A DNA stretch of 64,000 nt, taken from contig CBDBZO010000006.1 of assembly GCA_965213595.1 (NCBI GenBank), forward strand, positions 1,054,001 through 1,118,000, given 5' to 3'. The translations under genes and the position numbers were made by a program. Shown here piece after piece: positions 27,637-38,547 of the stretch (position 1 is the first letter of the stretch; every line of letters starts with the position of its first letter). Under the pieces are notes generated by a model, which searched no databases, was not told the DNA's origin, and saw only the letters and a program-made list of their open reading frames with translations. The DNA comes from JBCCFC01 sp965213595. Lineage in GTDB: Bacteria; Chloroflexota; Anaerolineae; Caldilineales; Caldilineaceae.

Positions 27637-28881
27637 ATGAAGCGCGTTTGTTTTGGATGGACTCGACAAAAAATTGGCGCGGCGCTTCTCGCGCTCGCCG
27701 CGCTGATCCTTGCGCTTGCCCTGGCGAGCCAGCCCCTGCGCGCCCAGGAGCCCCTGCCGACCGTCGCCCCCGCCGCCGTCACCACGCCCACGCCGCGCCC
27801 CACGGCCACGACGGCGGCCCCCGGCGCGGCCCCTGCATCGCCGCTGCCGCTGCCCACGCCCGCCGCCGTCGACAGCGATGCGTCGACAGCCGAGCCGGCC
27901 AGCGCTTCGCCCGGCGGCCTGCTGGCGGCCTACCACGAATTCGCGCCCGCCGCCACCCTCACCTACACCGTCCAACCCGATGATAATCTGCTCACCGCCG
28001 CGCTCGAAATGGGGTTGGATTTGGACGCCATGCCCTGCGCCATCGCCCCCGCCTTTGCGCCGACCCAGCCGCTGGTCATCGGCGACGTGCTGAGCGCGCC
28101 GCCGCTGGGCACGCGCTGCCACGCCGTGCAGCCGGGCGACGATGTCGCGAGCGTGGCGGCGCTCTACGCCCTGCCCGCCGCTGCCGTCGCCGCCGAGCCG
28201 TGGAACGCCCTGCCCAGCGTCGATGCGCCCCTGGCCGCGGACAGCCACCTGCGCATCCCCCCGCCGCCCCTCGACGCCGCGGTCAGCGAAATCACCACGG
28301 CGCAGCTGCTGACGGCCAGCCAGCCCCTCAGCAATACGACAGCGGGCACGCCCACAGGCAGCACCGAAGACGCCGCCTTCCTGGGCTGGCTGCTCGACCA
28401 GCCCGCCGACCGCGCGCCCTTTGGCGCCGTCGCCGTGACGCAGGAGGTGGCGGGCAGCGCTAACCCGGCCTGTGCGGGCGTAACCCAGCCGCTGCCGCGC
28501 GACTGGCCCTACGGCAGCGGCTGCTTTGGCTGGCCCACCTACGGCTGGCTCACCCAGGGCCACCACGCCGCTCACCGCGCCATCGACATCGCCGCCCCGC
28601 TGGGCACGCCCGTCACCGCCGCCGACCGCGGCGTGGTGATCCGCGCGGGTTGGAACACCCAGGGCTACGGCAATTTTGTGATCGTCGACCACCAGATCGA
28701 CTACCTGACCCTCTACGCTCACCTGTCGCAGATTTTTGTGCAGCCGGGCGACGTGGTCGCCTCCGGTGCGCTGCTGGGCACGGTCGGCTCCACGGGCAAC
28801 AGCACGGGCCCGCACCTGCACTTTGAAATCCGCGACTTTGGCGAGCGGATTGATCCGCTTTCGCTGCTGGCGTACGAGTAG
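27637..28881 (+). CDS. Secreted M23-family metallopeptidase with LysM-like region
   Basis: I choose ATG at 27637 (MKRVCFGWTRQK, 414 aa) over an upstream TTG. A signal peptide (about 12-35, ending in LRAQE) is followed by a Thr/Pro/Ala-rich stalk. A LysM-like region comes next (TYTVQPDDNLLTAALEMGLD and HAVQPGDDVASVAALYALP). The C-terminal LytM/M23 domain shows all zinc and catalytic motifs: HRAIDIAAPLGTPV (about 311-324), YAHLSQIFVQPGDVV (about 360) and TGPHLHFEIRD (about 389-399). It should cut peptide cross-bridges or stems in cell wall. It is last in the plus-strand envelope block and converges on the mevalonate gene. Confidence 0.85.
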   Translation: MKRVCFGWTRQKIGAALLALAALILALALASQPLRAQEPLPTVAPAAVTTPTPRPTATTAAPGAAPASPLPLPTPAAVDSDASTAEPASASPGGLLAAYHEFAPAATLTYTVQPDDNLLTAALEMGLDLDAMPCAIAPAFAPTQPLVIGDVLSAPPLGTRCHAVQPGDDVASVAALYALPAAAVAAEPWNALPSVDAPLAADSHLRIPPPPLDAAVSEITTAQLLTASQPLSNTTAGTPTGSTEDAAFLGWLLDQPADRAPFGAVAVTQEVAGSANPACAGVTQPLPRDWPYGSGCFGWPTYGWLTQGHHAAHRAIDIAAPLGTPVTAADRGVVIRAGWNTQGYGNFVIVDHQIDYLTLYAHLSQIFVQPGDVVASGALLGTVGSTGNSTGPHLHFEIRDFGERIDPLSLLAYE

Positions 28882-28902
28882 TTTCAGATTCCAAACGAAA
28901 AA

Positions 28903-28966
28903 CCGCAGATAGATGCAAATGGACGCAGATTCAATTCTATCTGCGTCCATTTGCATCTATCTGCGG
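28903..28966. terminator. Long perfect hairpin between convergent genes
   Basis: Arms at 28903-28930 and 28939-28966 are perfectly complementary over 28 bp (CCGCAGATAGATGC ... GCATCTATCTGCGG) around an 8-nt loop. A run of A precedes it and CTTT follows. It probably ends transcription from both sides; it could also be a repeat element. Confidence 0.65.
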
Positions 28967-29006
28967 CTTTAAATTGAACTGCATTGTACACTGCGAGCTC
29001 AATTGC

Positions 29007-30011
29007 TCAAAACAGGTGAGCCCCCTCCAGCGTCGCCGCTTCCCCGGCTCCGCTCACCAGCACCCGCTGCACGCTCGGCAGCGCCGCCAGCCGCTCTCGC
29101 ACGTCCTCCACCGCCGCCGTCTCGCAAATCAGATGCACGTTCGGCCCCGCATCAATCGTAAAGTAGACCTTGATTCCCTCCGCGCGCCACTGCGGCACGG
29201 CGTGCAAAAGCTCCAGCGTGGCCGGCTGCCAGTAGAGCAGCGACGGCCTGCCCGTCATCATCACGGCGTGCATGGCGAGCGCATCCCGCTCGATGGCCGG
29301 GCCGAGCCGCGATAGATCGCGGGCGGCAATGGCCTCGCGCACTTCGTCCAGCCCGCCGCCCGGCGCCTTCAGGCCGGCGACGCGCGCGTCGTTGAGCGGG
29401 CTGCTGGCAGCGAGCCGGTGGCCCGCCTTGCTGCTCGTCTGCTTCTCGGCGCTGCTGACAATTGCCACCACGTCGCACAGCGCCCAGTGCGCTGCCGGAA
29501 AGAGCTCGTGCGCCACGCTCGTCTCGTGGTCGACGCCCTGCTGCCATTCAACAAAGCCGCCAAAGAGGCTGCGCGAAGCCGAGCCGCTGCCCAGCCGCGC
29601 CAGCCGCGACAGATCGGCGGGGCCCAAATCCAGCCCCATCGCCGCCGCGCCCGCCACGCTCAGCGCCGCAAAGCCGCTCGCGCTGGAGGCAATCCCCGAA
29701 GCCGTGGGAAAGTTGTTGCGGCTCACCACCCGCGCCCGCCGCGCGTCGCCCGCCAGCGCTCGAATTCGATCCAGGTGCTCGCTGATCCGCGCCGCCGCCC
29801 GCTCACCCAGCCGCACCTCGTCCAGCGTGATGTCGTCGCTCGCCAGCCCCTCATCCCACTCGACGGTCGTGAGCGTGTAGGCATCGGCCAGCGTCAGGCT
29901 GATCGAGTTGTTGAGCGGCACGTGCAGCTCGCCCAGCGGGCCCGGCTGCACGCCCCAGTATTTGATAAAGGCAATGTTGCTGCCCGCGCGGGCGGTGGCT
30001 TTGTTAATCAC
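29007..30011 (-). CDS. mvaD: Mevalonate-pathway decarboxylase (diphosphomevalonate or phosphomevalonate decarboxylase)
   Basis: This 334-residue GHMP-kinase-fold enzyme begins near AGSNIAFIKYWG, the signature N-terminus of mevalonate diphosphate decarboxylases. The phosphate loop reads FPTASGIASSASGFAAL (about 101-117) and is followed by LGSGSASRSLFGGFVEW. It makes isopentenyl (di)phosphate for polyprenyl and other isoprenoids, ATP-dependently. A homologue in the chloroflexote Roseiflexus was reported to act on mevalonate 5-phosphate (with isopentenyl phosphate kinase completing the route), so the substrate here is open. No other mevalonate gene is in the window. The start is a GTG that borders a heptamer repeat, with no visible ribosome-binding site. 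Confidence 0.85.
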   Translation of the reverse strand: MINKATARAGSNIAFIKYWGVQPGPLGELHVPLNNSISLTLADAYTLTTVEWDEGLASDDITLDEVRLGERAAARISEHLDRIRALAGDARRARVVSRNNFPTASGIASSASGFAALSVAGAAAMGLDLGPADLSRLARLGSGSASRSLFGGFVEWQQGVDHETSVAHELFPAAHWALCDVVAIVSSAEKQTSSKAGHRLAASSPLNDARVAGLKAPGGGLDEVREAIAARDLSRLGPAIERDALAMHAVMMTGRPSLLYWQPATLELLHAVPQWRAEGIKVYFTIDAGPNVHLICETAAVEDVRERLAALPSVQRVLVSGAGEAATLEGAHLF

Positions 30012-30046
30012 TGGTCACTGGTCACTGGTCACTGGTCACTGGTCAC
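30008..30046. repeat. Heptanucleotide tandem repeat (TCACTGG)x5.6
   Basis: Five full copies plus TCAC fill the 31-bp gap between the small acidic protein gene and mvaD on the minus strand, and touch both coding ends. The mvaD GTG start is made from the last unit. Confidence 0.85.
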
Positions 30047-30348
30047 CCCTGCTCTTTCTCCGCCATCAATTCAAAGCGCCGCAGCAGATCGTCGAGCAGC
30101 TCGTCGTGCGCATCAAAGAGCACCTCGACGCCGCTGCTTGTTTGGCTGATAGTCGCGCGCCAGCCGATGCCTTCGAGCAGCTTGTGCTTTTCGGCCACGC
30201 CGCCGCCCAGCCGCTTGAGGATGTCCTCCGCCTGGGCCGGATTAATGCCGTCAAAGGCCATCGTTTCCTGTTCAAAGAGGTCGCTGCGTTCGTAGTCGCC
30301 GTACTGGTCGTCGCGGTCGTCGCCAAAGGAAGAGGTGCTAATGGGCAT
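30043..30348 (-). CDS. Small acidic protein of unknown function
   Basis: The 101-residue product is acidic and hydrophilic at the start (SSFGDDRDDQYGDYERSDLF) and then has a compact-looking region (NPAQAEDILKRLGGGVAEKH, WRATISQTSSGVEVLFDAHD). No signal peptide, membrane helix or metal motif is visible, and I do not recognise the family. It lies 5 bp downstream of the aconitase gene and 31 bp upstream of mvaD on the same strand, so the three genes probably share a transcript. Confidence 0.6.
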   Translation of the reverse strand: MPISTSSFGDDRDDQYGDYERSDLFEQETMAFDGINPAQAEDILKRLGGGVAEKHKLLEGIGWRATISQTSSGVEVLFDAHDELLDDLLRRFELMAEKEQG

Positions 30349-30353
30349 GGTAA

Positions 30354-33065
<2,712 letters not shown>

Positions 33066-33233
33066 TGATCATTCCTTTCGGGTTTTTGCAGATCGGGGCA
33101 GAGCTCTAGGCAAATTGTAACAGTTTTGGTCAAGAAAATCGAATTATTCTCCGTGTGCTGGTAATTTAAGCTAAAGAAAGGAGACGATCAGCGAAGGGCA
33201 CGAAGGGACGCGAAGGAAGAATATCTAGGTTCC

Positions 33234-33382
33234 GTTGACAGTTGGCAAGTGGCCCTCACCCCCGGCCCCTCTCCCACCGTGGGAGAGGGGAGAGATTGGC
33301 TCCCTTCTCCCAGGATGGGAGAAGGGCTGGGGATGAGGGCGCGCTCGACTTACCTTTCAAGCCCTCTCAGCAAAATGTCAAC
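33234..33382. repeat. REP-like element with GTTGACA...TGTCAAC ends
   Basis: The ends are GTTGACA and TGTCAAC. Inside are CCCTCACCCCCGGCCCC, the palindrome CTCTCCCACCGTGGGAGAG, a second palindrome CTTCTCCCAGGATGGGAGAA and GATGAGGGCGCGCTCGACTT. It is the uninterrupted version of the element that carries the MITE at 62731. Confidence 0.8.
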
Positions 33383-33478
33383 AAAACCTATCCTCTTTCC
33401 TTCGTGCTCTTCGTGCCCTTCGTGGATCAAATTCTGCGATCTTTCCCGTCCCCTGTCACATTTTTCGCGGTTGGGCGT

Positions 33479-33511
33479 TGTACAGGGTGAAGACTTCAAC
33501 TTGACTGTACA
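33479..33511. promoter_or_regulatory. Nested dyad upstream of the ECF sigma gene
   Basis: TGTACAG (33479-33485) and CTGTACA (33505-33511) are inverted around an inner TGAAGACTTCA palindrome (33488-33498). Such a nested dyad 57 bp before the start codon is a reasonable operator candidate. Confidence 0.4.
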
Positions 33512-33567
33512 GCCGCAGCGGGCAACATCACAACGGGAAAGACAGAGAGGATGCAAATTGAGAAGCC

Positions 33568-34188
33568 ATGATCACCAGCCAACAAAGCCCTACCGCCATC
33601 GGGCTTGACTCCGTGAAATCGTTTTTCGTCAAGTCGGAAGCGCCCTATGCCTCGGCGGAGGCCTTTCGACAGCTCTACGGGCAGACGCACGTCTCCGTCT
33701 ACCGCTTCATCTACAGCCTCCACGGCGGGCCAGCCGAAGCCGTCGAGGACCTGACGGCGGAGACCTTCGAGCGTGCGTGGAAAGCGCGCCATCGCTTCCG
33801 CACCAGTGAAGAGGGCGTCGAAAATGCAGCGACGGGCTGGCTGATCACCATTGCCCGCAACCTCGTCTTCGACGCGCGCCGCAAGCAGAAGCGGCAACCG
33901 CCGCCGCTTGTCCTGCAAGAGACGGTGCGAGCTGGCGATGACGATGCAGCGCAGAAAATCTTGTGGGACGAAGAGCAAGCCGTGCTGCTGGCGACGTTGC
34001 AAACGCTGGCCGACGACGAGCGCGAGATGCTCATCCTGCGTTACATTCTGGGCTGGCGCGTCAACCAGATCGCCGAGCATTTTGGGCTGAAGGAGAACAC
34101 GGGCAGCGTCAAAATCAAGCGCGCGCTGGAGAAGCTGCGTCGCGCGTGGCCGGATGAGGAAAATTTTGAGGAAACAACAAATGGATGA
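33568..34188 (+). CDS. ECF-type RNA polymerase sigma factor
   Basis: This 206-residue protein has region 2 at about 30-100 (EAFRQLYGQTHVSVYRFIYS, EDLTAETFERAWKARHRF, ATGWLITIARNLVFDARRK) and region 4 at about 140-195 (LQTLADDEREMLILRYILGW, VNQIAEHFGLKENTGSVKIK). The two are joined by a short Pro-rich linker, and regions 1 and 3 are absent, as in extracytoplasmic-function sigma factors. It should direct RNA polymerase to a small regulon, probably including its own operon. Its stop overlaps the start of the next gene (ATGGATGA), which shows translational coupling to the likely anti-sigma factor. Confidence 0.9.
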   Translation: MITSQQSPTAIGLDSVKSFFVKSEAPYASAEAFRQLYGQTHVSVYRFIYSLHGGPAEAVEDLTAETFERAWKARHRFRTSEEGVENAATGWLITIARNLVFDARRKQKRQPPPLVLQETVRAGDDDAAQKILWDEEQAVLLATLQTLADDEREMLILRYILGWRVNQIAEHFGLKENTGSVKIKRALEKLRRAWPDEENFEETTNG

Positions 34189-35059
34189 TCAGATGAACAA
34201 TCAAGACGAAATGAAAATTATCAAAGCGCTGGCCGATTTCCAGCCGACGCCCAGCGCCCGCCTCCAGCAGCGCATGGACGCCGCGCCCTGGATGCAGATC
34301 GAATCGGCCGCGCCGACCTTTACCGAACGCATCCGCGCCGCCTTCCGGCGACCGGCGCTGAGCACGGCCCTGGCGCTGGCGCTGGTGGTCGCGGTGGTGG
34401 CGGTCACGCCGCCGCTGCGGGCCTTTGCGCAGGAGCTGTTGGGATTGATTGCGCGCGAGCCCGATAACACACTGACAGTGGAGGAGCGTGAGCTTTTGGA
34501 AGAGAGCTCTGATGATGTGGAGTGGGTGTCAATCGATCCATACGCCTCCGCTCTGGAAGAAATGGAGAGTGCGCTGGGATTTGAAGTATGGACACCAAGA
34601 TATTTGCTGCCCGGTTACGAGTTTGTAGAGGCAGCTTACAGCCCGACAAGTGAACTCACTTTGCTGATTTATCGCAACCAGATTGACACGGATTTCGACA
34701 CGGGTTTCAATTCCTGGAGACAACCCAACTTCACTTTGGTTCAGCAACCTGTGGATCAATACGGTTCCTTGCCAGCTAACGTTGTTGGTGCGTCAGCAGA
34801 GATCGAGGTCGTGCAAATTGGGGATCTGCAGGGCGAATATGTCGAAGGGAACTGGTGTGGACAGAGTTCAGCCGGACCGATGGAGTGGTGTCCCAACCCC
34901 AACACTCGCCGATTGGTGTGGCAGCAGGGTGACTTTGTCTTCTCATTAAATACCGATGGCGACCCAGAGAAAGTTGAGTCGATGAGTAAAAAGGAAATGA
35001 TTGGCACCGCCCTAAACCTGACGCCAGAGTACGTGCCGCTTTCGGAACGGGTGCGGTAG
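34181..35059 (+). CDS. Anti-sigma-like membrane protein with DUF4367-like extracytoplasmic domain
   Basis: I choose ATG at 34181 (MDDQMNNQDEMKII, 292 aa), which overlaps the sigma gene stop by 8 bp. A cytoplasmic stretch (1-55, with FQPTPSARLQQRMDAAPW) precedes one membrane helix (about 57-80, ALALALVVAVVAVTPPL). The outer part (about 120-280) is a DUF4367-like fold: EVWTPRYLLPGYEF, FTLVQQP, VVGASAEIEVVQIGDLQGEY and RRLVWQQGDFVFSLNTDGD. The topology and coupling fit an anti-sigma factor whose outer domain senses an envelope signal. No zinc-binding HxxxCxxC is visible. The same outer domain occurs twice in the next gene. Confidence 0.65.
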   Translation: MDDQMNNQDEMKIIKALADFQPTPSARLQQRMDAAPWMQIESAAPTFTERIRAAFRRPALSTALALALVVAVVAVTPPLRAFAQELLGLIAREPDNTLTVEERELLEESSDDVEWVSIDPYASALEEMESALGFEVWTPRYLLPGYEFVEAAYSPTSELTLLIYRNQIDTDFDTGFNSWRQPNFTLVQQPVDQYGSLPANVVGASAEIEVVQIGDLQGEYVEGNWCGQSSAGPMEWCPNPNTRRLVWQQGDFVFSLNTDGDPEKVESMSKKEMIGTALNLTPEYVPLSERVR

Positions 35060-35388
35060 CGGAAGCGTTGTTGCTAGAGAAGATTACCTTCGAGCGTAGT
35101 AGCTGGGCGCGCCCAGCCACTACGCTCGCTTTGGCGTATCATGTTGGTCGGATCACGAGTGCAGCGCACGCCGCGCCGCCCGACGGGGAACGCCGCCCCT
35201 GCGGACGGCGTGCAATGCACTCGACCGGCCTGCGCCAGGTGCGCAAGTGCATTGCACGCCGTCCGGCATGGCAACATGCCAACCAGCGCCAATGCCGTGC
35301 ATTGCCCTCACGATCCAACCAGGTCAGTCGTATCGAATTGGACTTTCTTGAAACGCAGCCAAATCCGTAGATAGTGGAGATTCCAACC
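35060..35388. other. Repeat-filled gap between the anti-sigma-like gene and the GT87-like gene
   Basis: It holds the palindrome AGTAGCTGGGCGCGCCCAGC (35097-35122), a 78-bp element (35151-35228) and a further degenerate palindromic region to about 35320. A ribosome-binding site GTGGAGA lies at 35374-35380. Confidence 0.6.
35151..35228. repeat. 78-bp direct repeat, left copy
   Basis: It runs from GATCACGAGTGCAGCGCACG to TGCAATGCACTCGACCGG and is nearly identical to 38223-38300. It has internal inverted arms (AGTGCAGCGCACGCCG and CGGCGTGCAATGCACT). The two copies flank the GT87-like gene. Confidence 0.85.
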
Positions 35389-38217
35389 TTGAACAATCCC
35401 AACCCACAAGAAATCGTTGCCCCAACCCACTCACCCAACCTGCGCCCCATCCTCCTGATCGGTCTGTTCAGCAGCGTGCTCTACGCCCTACTCTACTTCA
35501 CCCAGCGCGCCCTCTTTCTCAATGGCCTCAACCGCTCGCTGAGCGGTATGGCCGAGGGCGGCTTGGTGGGCAATCCGGCAAACGAAACGATGCTGCTCTG
35601 GCAAAGCATGGCCTACTACGGCGCGACCGTCGCGCTCTTTGCGCTTTATGTCTGGCTGCTCGTTCTCTGTCGACGTGGTAGATTGAGCAGCGGCTGGACA
35701 ATGCAGCTGGCGATTGGATTTCCGGCGGCGTTTCACCTCGCGCTGCTTTTTGGCCGCCCCCACCTCTCCGTTGACCTCTTCTCTTACCTCGCCCATGGCT
35801 ACCTCGGCACGCTGGCGGAGGCCAACCCCTACACGCAAGCGGCCAGCGAAGTCGCGGAGATGCCTTTTGGCCCGGCGCTGAGCGCCTTTGGCTGGGTTCC
35901 CGTGCACGGGCTCTCGCCCTACGGCCCGCTGTGGACGCAATTGATGACGGGTGTTGTCAGCCTCACGCAGAACGTGGCCGTGGGCATGTTGCTGCTCAAG
36001 GCCTTTGTGGTGGCGGCCAGCCTCGGCTCGGCGGCGCTGATTTGGCAGATTCTGGGCCGCGTGCGACCGGAGATGCAGCGGCTGGGCACGCTGGTCTACC
36101 TGTGGAATCCCGTCATTGTGATGGAGCTGGCCGCCGAGGGGCACAACGATGCGCTGATGATTTTCTTCGTGCTGGTGGCGCTGGCGCTGGCCGTGCGCGC
36201 GCAGCCGACGCTGTTAACAGCCACATCTGTTGTGGCGATGGCGCTGGGAGCGCTGACCAAATATCTGCCGCTGCTCTTTGGGCCGCCGCTGCTGGTTTAC
36301 CTGTGGCGCAAAAATCCAAACAAGCGACGCGTGGCGATTGAGCTGGCGGTCGGCCTGCTGGCGAGCGCGGGGCTGGCCGTGCTCTTGTTCAGCAATCTGT
36401 GGGTCGGCTGGACAACGTTCGAGGGCGTACAAAATTACGGACAAGCCGACCCCTCCTTCACGCCGACCGGCGCACTCTTTCGCCTGCTAGCCAACACCCC
36501 CTTTGCTAACCAGGCCACACAGCTAACGCCGCGCATCATGGCCGTGCTGCTGGGGCTGTTTGTGCTGGCGCTGAGCTGGCGCGTGCGGCGGGCCGAGACG
36601 CTCTTGAGCAGCTGTGCCGCCATCGCGTTCGCCTACGTGCTCGTCGCCTCGCCCGCCTACTGGCCCTGGTATGCGACGCTGCCGCTGGCGCTGGCCGCGC
36701 TGTCACCGAGCGGCGTCCTGCTCTGGGCCGCGGTGGTGACCACGCTCTGTGCACGCCTCGTCGCGCCGCTGATGGACATGGCGGTGAACGGCTTTATCGA
36801 GTGGGTCACGGCGCTGGACGCCACGCCCGCCGTCGGCGTGACGCTGCCGCTGATCGTGGTGGGGCTGCTGCTGGTGTGGCGGGCGCTGCAATCGCCGTTG
36901 GCCCGCGTTCATCTCCAGCGCTACTGGGTGCCAACGGCGGTGGGCGCGCTAATTTTTGCGCTGATCTTTCCGCTGTCGCCGCTGCGCCAGCTAGCCCAAC
37001 CGCAAAGTCAATCCGAAGCACCCGCGGCACAGAACGCAGGGAAGCAGCAAGCGGCGCAGTCCGATTCGCTCTTTGTTCGGCTGGACACGGACGAAATTTC
37101 CTTTGAGCAGATTGGTGGTTACGCCTTCTCCAACAGCTTTCCCGGCGACGCTTCGCTGGAAACGGTGCAGGAAATGGCCGACGTTGACGTGTGGACCTTT
37201 GGCGAGTTGCCCGAGGGCTACAAATCCGCTGGCTTTGGCTACTACGCGCCGGAGCAGCGCATCGATTCCACGTATGAGTACGAAAGCGACGAGTTCTTTG
37301 CCCAGCTAATGCTAATTCAACACCCTGCGCCGCCGCTCCAGCAAGGGCCCGATGACATTATCGGTGCGTCGGCAGAAGTGGAGACGGTCGATGTGGGCGG
37401 CGCCGAGGGCGAGTACGTAACGGGCACGTGGATGCAAGAGGACGCCAGTCAGGCGACAAGCATAGGGGATGATACGCCCATGCACTGGACGGAGGATGTT
37501 GGGCAGATGCTGCGCTGGCAGCGCGGTGGTTACCAGTTCACGCTGACTGCTTACCTGCATCCAGATTACCCGGGCTACCTTGATCGGGACGCGCTGGTGG
37601 CTCTGGCGGCAACGCTTTCACCGCCAGCGGGCGAGCTGGCGCTCTTCACGCGCATGGAAAGCGACGTTGTGCCAACGGAGGAATTGGAAGGCGACATGAT
37701 GGAAGTGGAAGAGGGCGACTGGCGCTTTCCGCTTTCGCTATTGGAGGCCGAGGAGATCGCTAGCGTCGATGTCTGGACAACTGACGACCTGCCGGAGGGC
37801 TATGAGTCCGGCAGCTTTCTCTACCACGTGCCGGAGCTGTCCGTCACCGGCTTCTACACCTACACGGCGGCGCCTGCGTCGGACTTTCCCTACAATAGCC
37901 CACCCACTTTTACCTTGACGCAGCAGCCCGCCGCCAGCGCCAACAACATCTTCTCAAAAGTCGGTGCCTCGGCAGAGGTGCAGAGTGTCCCCATTGGCGA
38001 CACCACCGGCGAGTACGTCAGCGGCACCTGGACGGGCAACAGCGACGCACTCAATCTGGAGTGGATGAACCTGCCCTGCTGCCAGGTTCTGCGCTGGCAG
38101 CGCGATGACTTAGTCTTTACGCTAGATGCACACAACAACGCGGAGGAGGTCGGTCAACTCAGCCGCGACGAGCTGGCGGCATTTGCAGCGCGGCTGGCGC
38201 CGTCGGGCGGGGAGTAG
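35389..38217 (+). CDS. GT87-like polyprenol-phosphate-sugar-dependent membrane glycosyltransferase fused to two DUF4367-like domains
   Basis: An upstream GTG (35374) is possible, but TTG at 35389 has GGAGA 9 bp before it; about 942 aa. Residues 15-540 are polytopic, with FGRPHLSVDLFSYLAHGYLG, NPYTQAASEVAEMPFGPALS, SPYGPLWTQLMTGVV, LWNPVIVMELAAEGHNDALM and GALTKYLPLLFGPPLLVYLW. These are typical of GT-C mannosyltransferases of the MptA/MptB or GT87 kind. After a Gln/Ala linker come two extracytoplasmic units (about 560-745 and 770-940), each with VDVWT..(L)PEGY, IGASAEVETVDVGGAEGEYV or VGASAEVQSVPIGDTTGEYV, and a final LRWQR...FTL strand. These match the outer domain of the preceding anti-sigma-like protein, which suggests shared sensing or assembly. 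Confidence 0.7.
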   Translation: MNNPNPQEIVAPTHSPNLRPILLIGLFSSVLYALLYFTQRALFLNGLNRSLSGMAEGGLVGNPANETMLLWQSMAYYGATVALFALYVWLLVLCRRGRLSSGWTMQLAIGFPAAFHLALLFGRPHLSVDLFSYLAHGYLGTLAEANPYTQAASEVAEMPFGPALSAFGWVPVHGLSPYGPLWTQLMTGVVSLTQNVAVGMLLLKAFVVAASLGSAALIWQILGRVRPEMQRLGTLVYLWNPVIVMELAAEGHNDALMIFFVLVALALAVRAQPTLLTATSVVAMALGALTKYLPLLFGPPLLVYLWRKNPNKRRVAIELAVGLLASAGLAVLLFSNLWVGWTTFEGVQNYGQADPSFTPTGALFRLLANTPFANQATQLTPRIMAVLLGLFVLALSWRVRRAETLLSSCAAIAFAYVLVASPAYWPWYATLPLALAALSPSGVLLWAAVVTTLCARLVAPLMDMAVNGFIEWVTALDATPAVGVTLPLIVVGLLLVWRALQSPLARVHLQRYWVPTAVGALIFALIFPLSPLRQLAQPQSQSEAPAAQNAGKQQAAQSDSLFVRLDTDEISFEQIGGYAFSNSFPGDASLETVQEMADVDVWTFGELPEGYKSAGFGYYAPEQRIDSTYEYESDEFFAQLMLIQHPAPPLQQGPDDIIGASAEVETVDVGGAEGEYVTGTWMQEDASQATSIGDDTPMHWTEDVGQMLRWQRGGYQFTLTAYLHPDYPGYLDRDALVALAATLSPPAGELALFTRMESDVVPTEELEGDMMEVEEGDWRFPLSLLEAEEIASVDVWTTDDLPEGYESGSFLYHVPELSVTGFYTYTAAPASDFPYNSPPTFTLTQQPAASANNIFSKVGASAEVQSVPIGDTTGEYVSGTWTGNSDALNLEWMNLPCCQVLRWQRDDLVFTLDAHNNAEEVGQLSRDELAAFAARLAPSGGE

Positions 38218-38222
38218 CAGCG

Positions 38223-38300
38223 GATCACGAGTGCAGCGCACGCCGCGCCGCCCGACGGGGAACGCCGCCCCTGCGGACGGCGTGCAATGCACTCGACCGG
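38223..38300. repeat. 78-bp direct repeat, right copy
   Basis: Starts 5 bp after the GT87-like stop codon and matches the left copy at 35151-35228 over its full length, in the same orientation. Confidence 0.85.
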
Positions 38301-38518
38301 CTCCCGCCAGGTGCATTCACCGCCCAACCAAACCAGCCGCACCCAGCTTGATCCCTGCTCAAATCCAGCCGCGCAAGTGTAGGACTTTCGCTTGTGATTG
38401 GGAGGCCTCGCGGTTTAGGAGTCGCGAGGCGGTACTTCACCTTACGTAGGACAAATCAGCGCTTCGTCCCCGCCCTTCTTGGCAAAAAATTAGAACCGCT
38501 GCCCCCGAAAAATCGCGG

Positions 38519-38547
38519 TTGACAACCACCCCCAACTCTGTTATGCT
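38519..38547 (+). promoter_or_regulatory. Strong sigma-70-type promoter for the ABC transporter operon
   Basis: A consensus TTGACA (38519-38524), a 17-bp spacer and TATGCT (38542-38547). Transcription should start near 38554, giving a leader of about 145 nt before the GTG at 38698. Confidence 0.7.

Larger units (their letters stand above)
33066..33567. other. Divergent intergenic region with a repeat and a dyad operator candidate
   Basis: It separates aconitase from the ECF sigma gene. It holds the 149-bp REP-like element at 33234-33382 and a nested dyad at 33479-33511. No additional gene is convincing. Confidence 0.6.
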
